Source: Latrodectus hesperus | Lineage: Eukaryota; Arthropoda; Arachnida; Araneae; Theridiidae | Length of the DNA: 64,000 nucleotides | Assembly: GCA_037975125.1 (NCBI GenBank) | Contig: CM075853.1 | Span: forward strand, 52,770,958 to 52,834,957 | Direction of reading: 5' to 3' | Shown: piece by piece, positions 62,493-64,000 of the stretch | Layout: every line of letters begins with the position of its first letter | Position numbering within the stretch: the stretch's first letter is position 1 | The notes under the pieces: generated by a model | What the model was told of the DNA's origin: nothing | Database searches by the model: none | The model's input: only the letters and a program-made list of their open reading frames with translations | Translations under genes and position numbers: made by a program

Positions 62493-62610
62493 ATAAATTT
62501 TTATAGCATTTTACCTATAGAACTTATCGTCATTAATATCTATATGCAATATTATTGTATATTTATTAATGACGATAACTTTTACAGATGAAAAGCTATA
62601 AAAAGTTATA
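62493..62610. repeat. Long imperfect hairpin, about 45-bp stem
   Basis: The left arm (AATTTTTATAGCATTTTACC ... TTATCGTCATTAAT, 62496-62537) and right arm (ATTAATGACGATAA ... GAAAAGCTATAAAAAGTT, 62566-62606) are complementary with few mismatches, including a perfect 14-bp core TTATCGTCATTAAT, around a loop of about 30 nt. It could be a small MITE-like palindrome or a hairpin RNA precursor. No flanking duplication is evident. Confidence 0.75.
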
Positions 62611-62954
62611 TTAACCTATAAAAATATATATTATTTGTTAAAACATATTTTAGAACATTTTAATAGCTGATTTCAGTGAAATGAAACTTACAAAACGTTA
62701 TGAAGAATTTTTGGTCTTCTGAGTCAGTAATCGCAAAACGGTCAATCACAGACTGCTAGTACCTCATGGGGCCATTTTCAATGCTTTTGGCTGCCTAATT
62801 TTCATTCCTTTATTGAATTGACATTGACCACAACTGCTTGTTCCAACCATGTAACTGTCAATGTCAGCTCATCTCATAGTTGACTGTAAACTTGTTTATA
62901 TTTTTCATGAGTGTATTAGAACAACTCCCAACTTGAATAGTTTGATTTATGCCT

Positions 62955-64000
62955 TAATACAAAACTAAATATGTTCTAATAAAACATGTTCAAGCAAAAA
63001 CCTTATTACTTTTACTCTAAATGAGAAACCGGGCTCTTTTAAAAAAAATAATGATATCAGATATTATTACTTACAACATTATGGAAATACAGTTATGAGA
63101 AGAGTTGTGGTTATGACTTTATTTCACAACTTAAAACTGGCTTTGATCGCAGCAGTTTGAGGATTTGACGGATATAATTAATCTAGCTTAATTGGCCGTT
63201 TTTATAAGAATGGTTTTAAAAATTTTAAAATTAGAGAGGAGCTGGTAAATATTTTAATATTTTAAAATTAACAGGCTGCACTGTTGTTCAGGACATATTT
63301 TTAGCAGTTAAAGATCTAATTCACTCTGAAAATATTACTTTAAACAAGTTTATAGTCAGAGCAATTGATGAAGCTCACACGATGGTAGGCAGGAAGAAAG
63401 AATTCATAATACTCGTATTGTAAAGACAACAGCTTTTCAAAATTTCTGTCTTACAGTTCTATATTAATCCAGGAGTTATTGGGTGGAAAGTTTTCAAATA
63501 TGAGCAATCTAATAAAAACAATCCTAAAAATGGTTCACAGCTCATGGAATTCAAACCCGTTTGTTCAGAACATTGACTCGGGAACTATATCAATCAGTGC
63601 TTTCCAAACACTAGCCTTATTGCCAGAATGGTGATTTATTGCTGAATACTAAAATTCATTAGATAAGTAGAGGCAAAGTTTTTCAACGTTTCCAAGAGTT
63701 TTTTCTTGTTTTAGTATAACTTTTTAAAGAACGAAATGTATCCTTTCATGAACAACAAAAGCCTGTTTTATAACAATATTTTGCTTTTCTTGCCGATATC
63801 ATAAGAAAATTAAATATCTAACTTCCAGCTTTAAGGACAAAAACATTAATACATAAATTTCAAATGTTTTTTTCAACAAAATTAAATGAAATTATAGAAA
63901 AAAAAGTATTGTCTAAAGTCAAAACAAAAATTTTGTTGAAATAAACACTTGACACAAAAGGTTCTAGCGTTTCTTTATAACAACAAACAATTCGTTGAAA
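62955..64000 (+). pseudogene. Second, older hAT transposase relic (partial, runs off window)
   Basis: Blocks in order match the ZBED5/FAM200-type hAT core. KIREELVNI lies near 63225. Next come IFLAVKDLIHSENITLNKF and then RAIDEAHTMVGRKKEF (63360-63405; in place of TDGAPAMVGK..GF). A region like VNFI...NHR...EVRWLS with several stops follows (63430-63690), and then FAFLADIIRKLNI (about 63780-63815; LAYLADIF..LN in relatives). The second catalytic Asp context survives as DEAH rather than DGAP. Many stops and shifts show it is dead, and it is more diverged than the element at 55.8 kb. Its termini were not found. Confidence 0.5.

Overview
This is a eukaryotic, very AT-rich window (my impression is roughly 70% A+T or more) with no convincing host protein-coding gene. 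It looks like an intergenic or long-intron 'gene desert' of an arthropod. Mariner, Tc1 and hAT (ZBED5/FAM200-type) transposon remains, tRNA-derived SINEs with (AAC)n tails, and very long (TA)n microsatellites together suggest an arachnid, most likely a spider. That assignment is inference: no host gene is present to confirm it.

Layout. 1-34 kb is mostly low-complexity AT-rich DNA. It is broken by (TA)n tracts (7.87, 18.1, 24.8 kb), by old tRNA-derived SINE copies (12.1-12.6, 17.5, 28.7, 31.5, 31.7-32.1 kb), by a weak Tc1-like relic (4.3-4.8 kb), and by short GC-richer islands (2.6-3.2, 8.45-8.8, 11.1-11.6, 14.3-14.8, 18.5-19.0, 21.8-22.1, 26.6-27.1 kb). The islands have no coding signal and could be regulatory elements. 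34-47 kb holds two copies of a small inverted-repeat element (34.27 and 44.56 kb), a decayed Tc1 transposase (35 kb), another (TA)n tract (40.7 kb) and a cluster of TCF/LEF-like motifs (38.6-38.8 kb).

47.8-64 kb is transposon-rich. It holds an internally deleted mariner with a vertebrate SETMAR-like relationship pattern (47.84-48.73 kb). A second mariner, of a different lineage (49.13-50.02 kb), lies inside a (TA)n microsatellite. These are followed by a SINE and a perfect 22-bp hairpin (50.5-50.8 kb), an isolated small secreted-peptide-like ORF with a TATA motif (51.5 kb), a full-length but decayed Tc1 (52.84-54.27 kb), and a complete 2.94-kb hAT element with a perfect 8-bp target duplication but a broken transposase (55.83-58.77 kb). 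The stretch ends with a LINE ORF2 3' fragment (60.2-60.6 kb), a third internally deleted Tc1/mariner-type element with very long terminal repeats (60.69-61.50 kb), and a second, older hAT relic running off the window end.

No set of genes here works together. The coherent story is transposon decay. Three independent Tc1/mariner lineages have each lost the middle of the transposase while keeping both termini, which is how non-autonomous families start. I found nothing that I can defend as a new biological system. The most open items are the small secreted-peptide ORF, the perfect and near-perfect hairpins, and the GC-richer islands.
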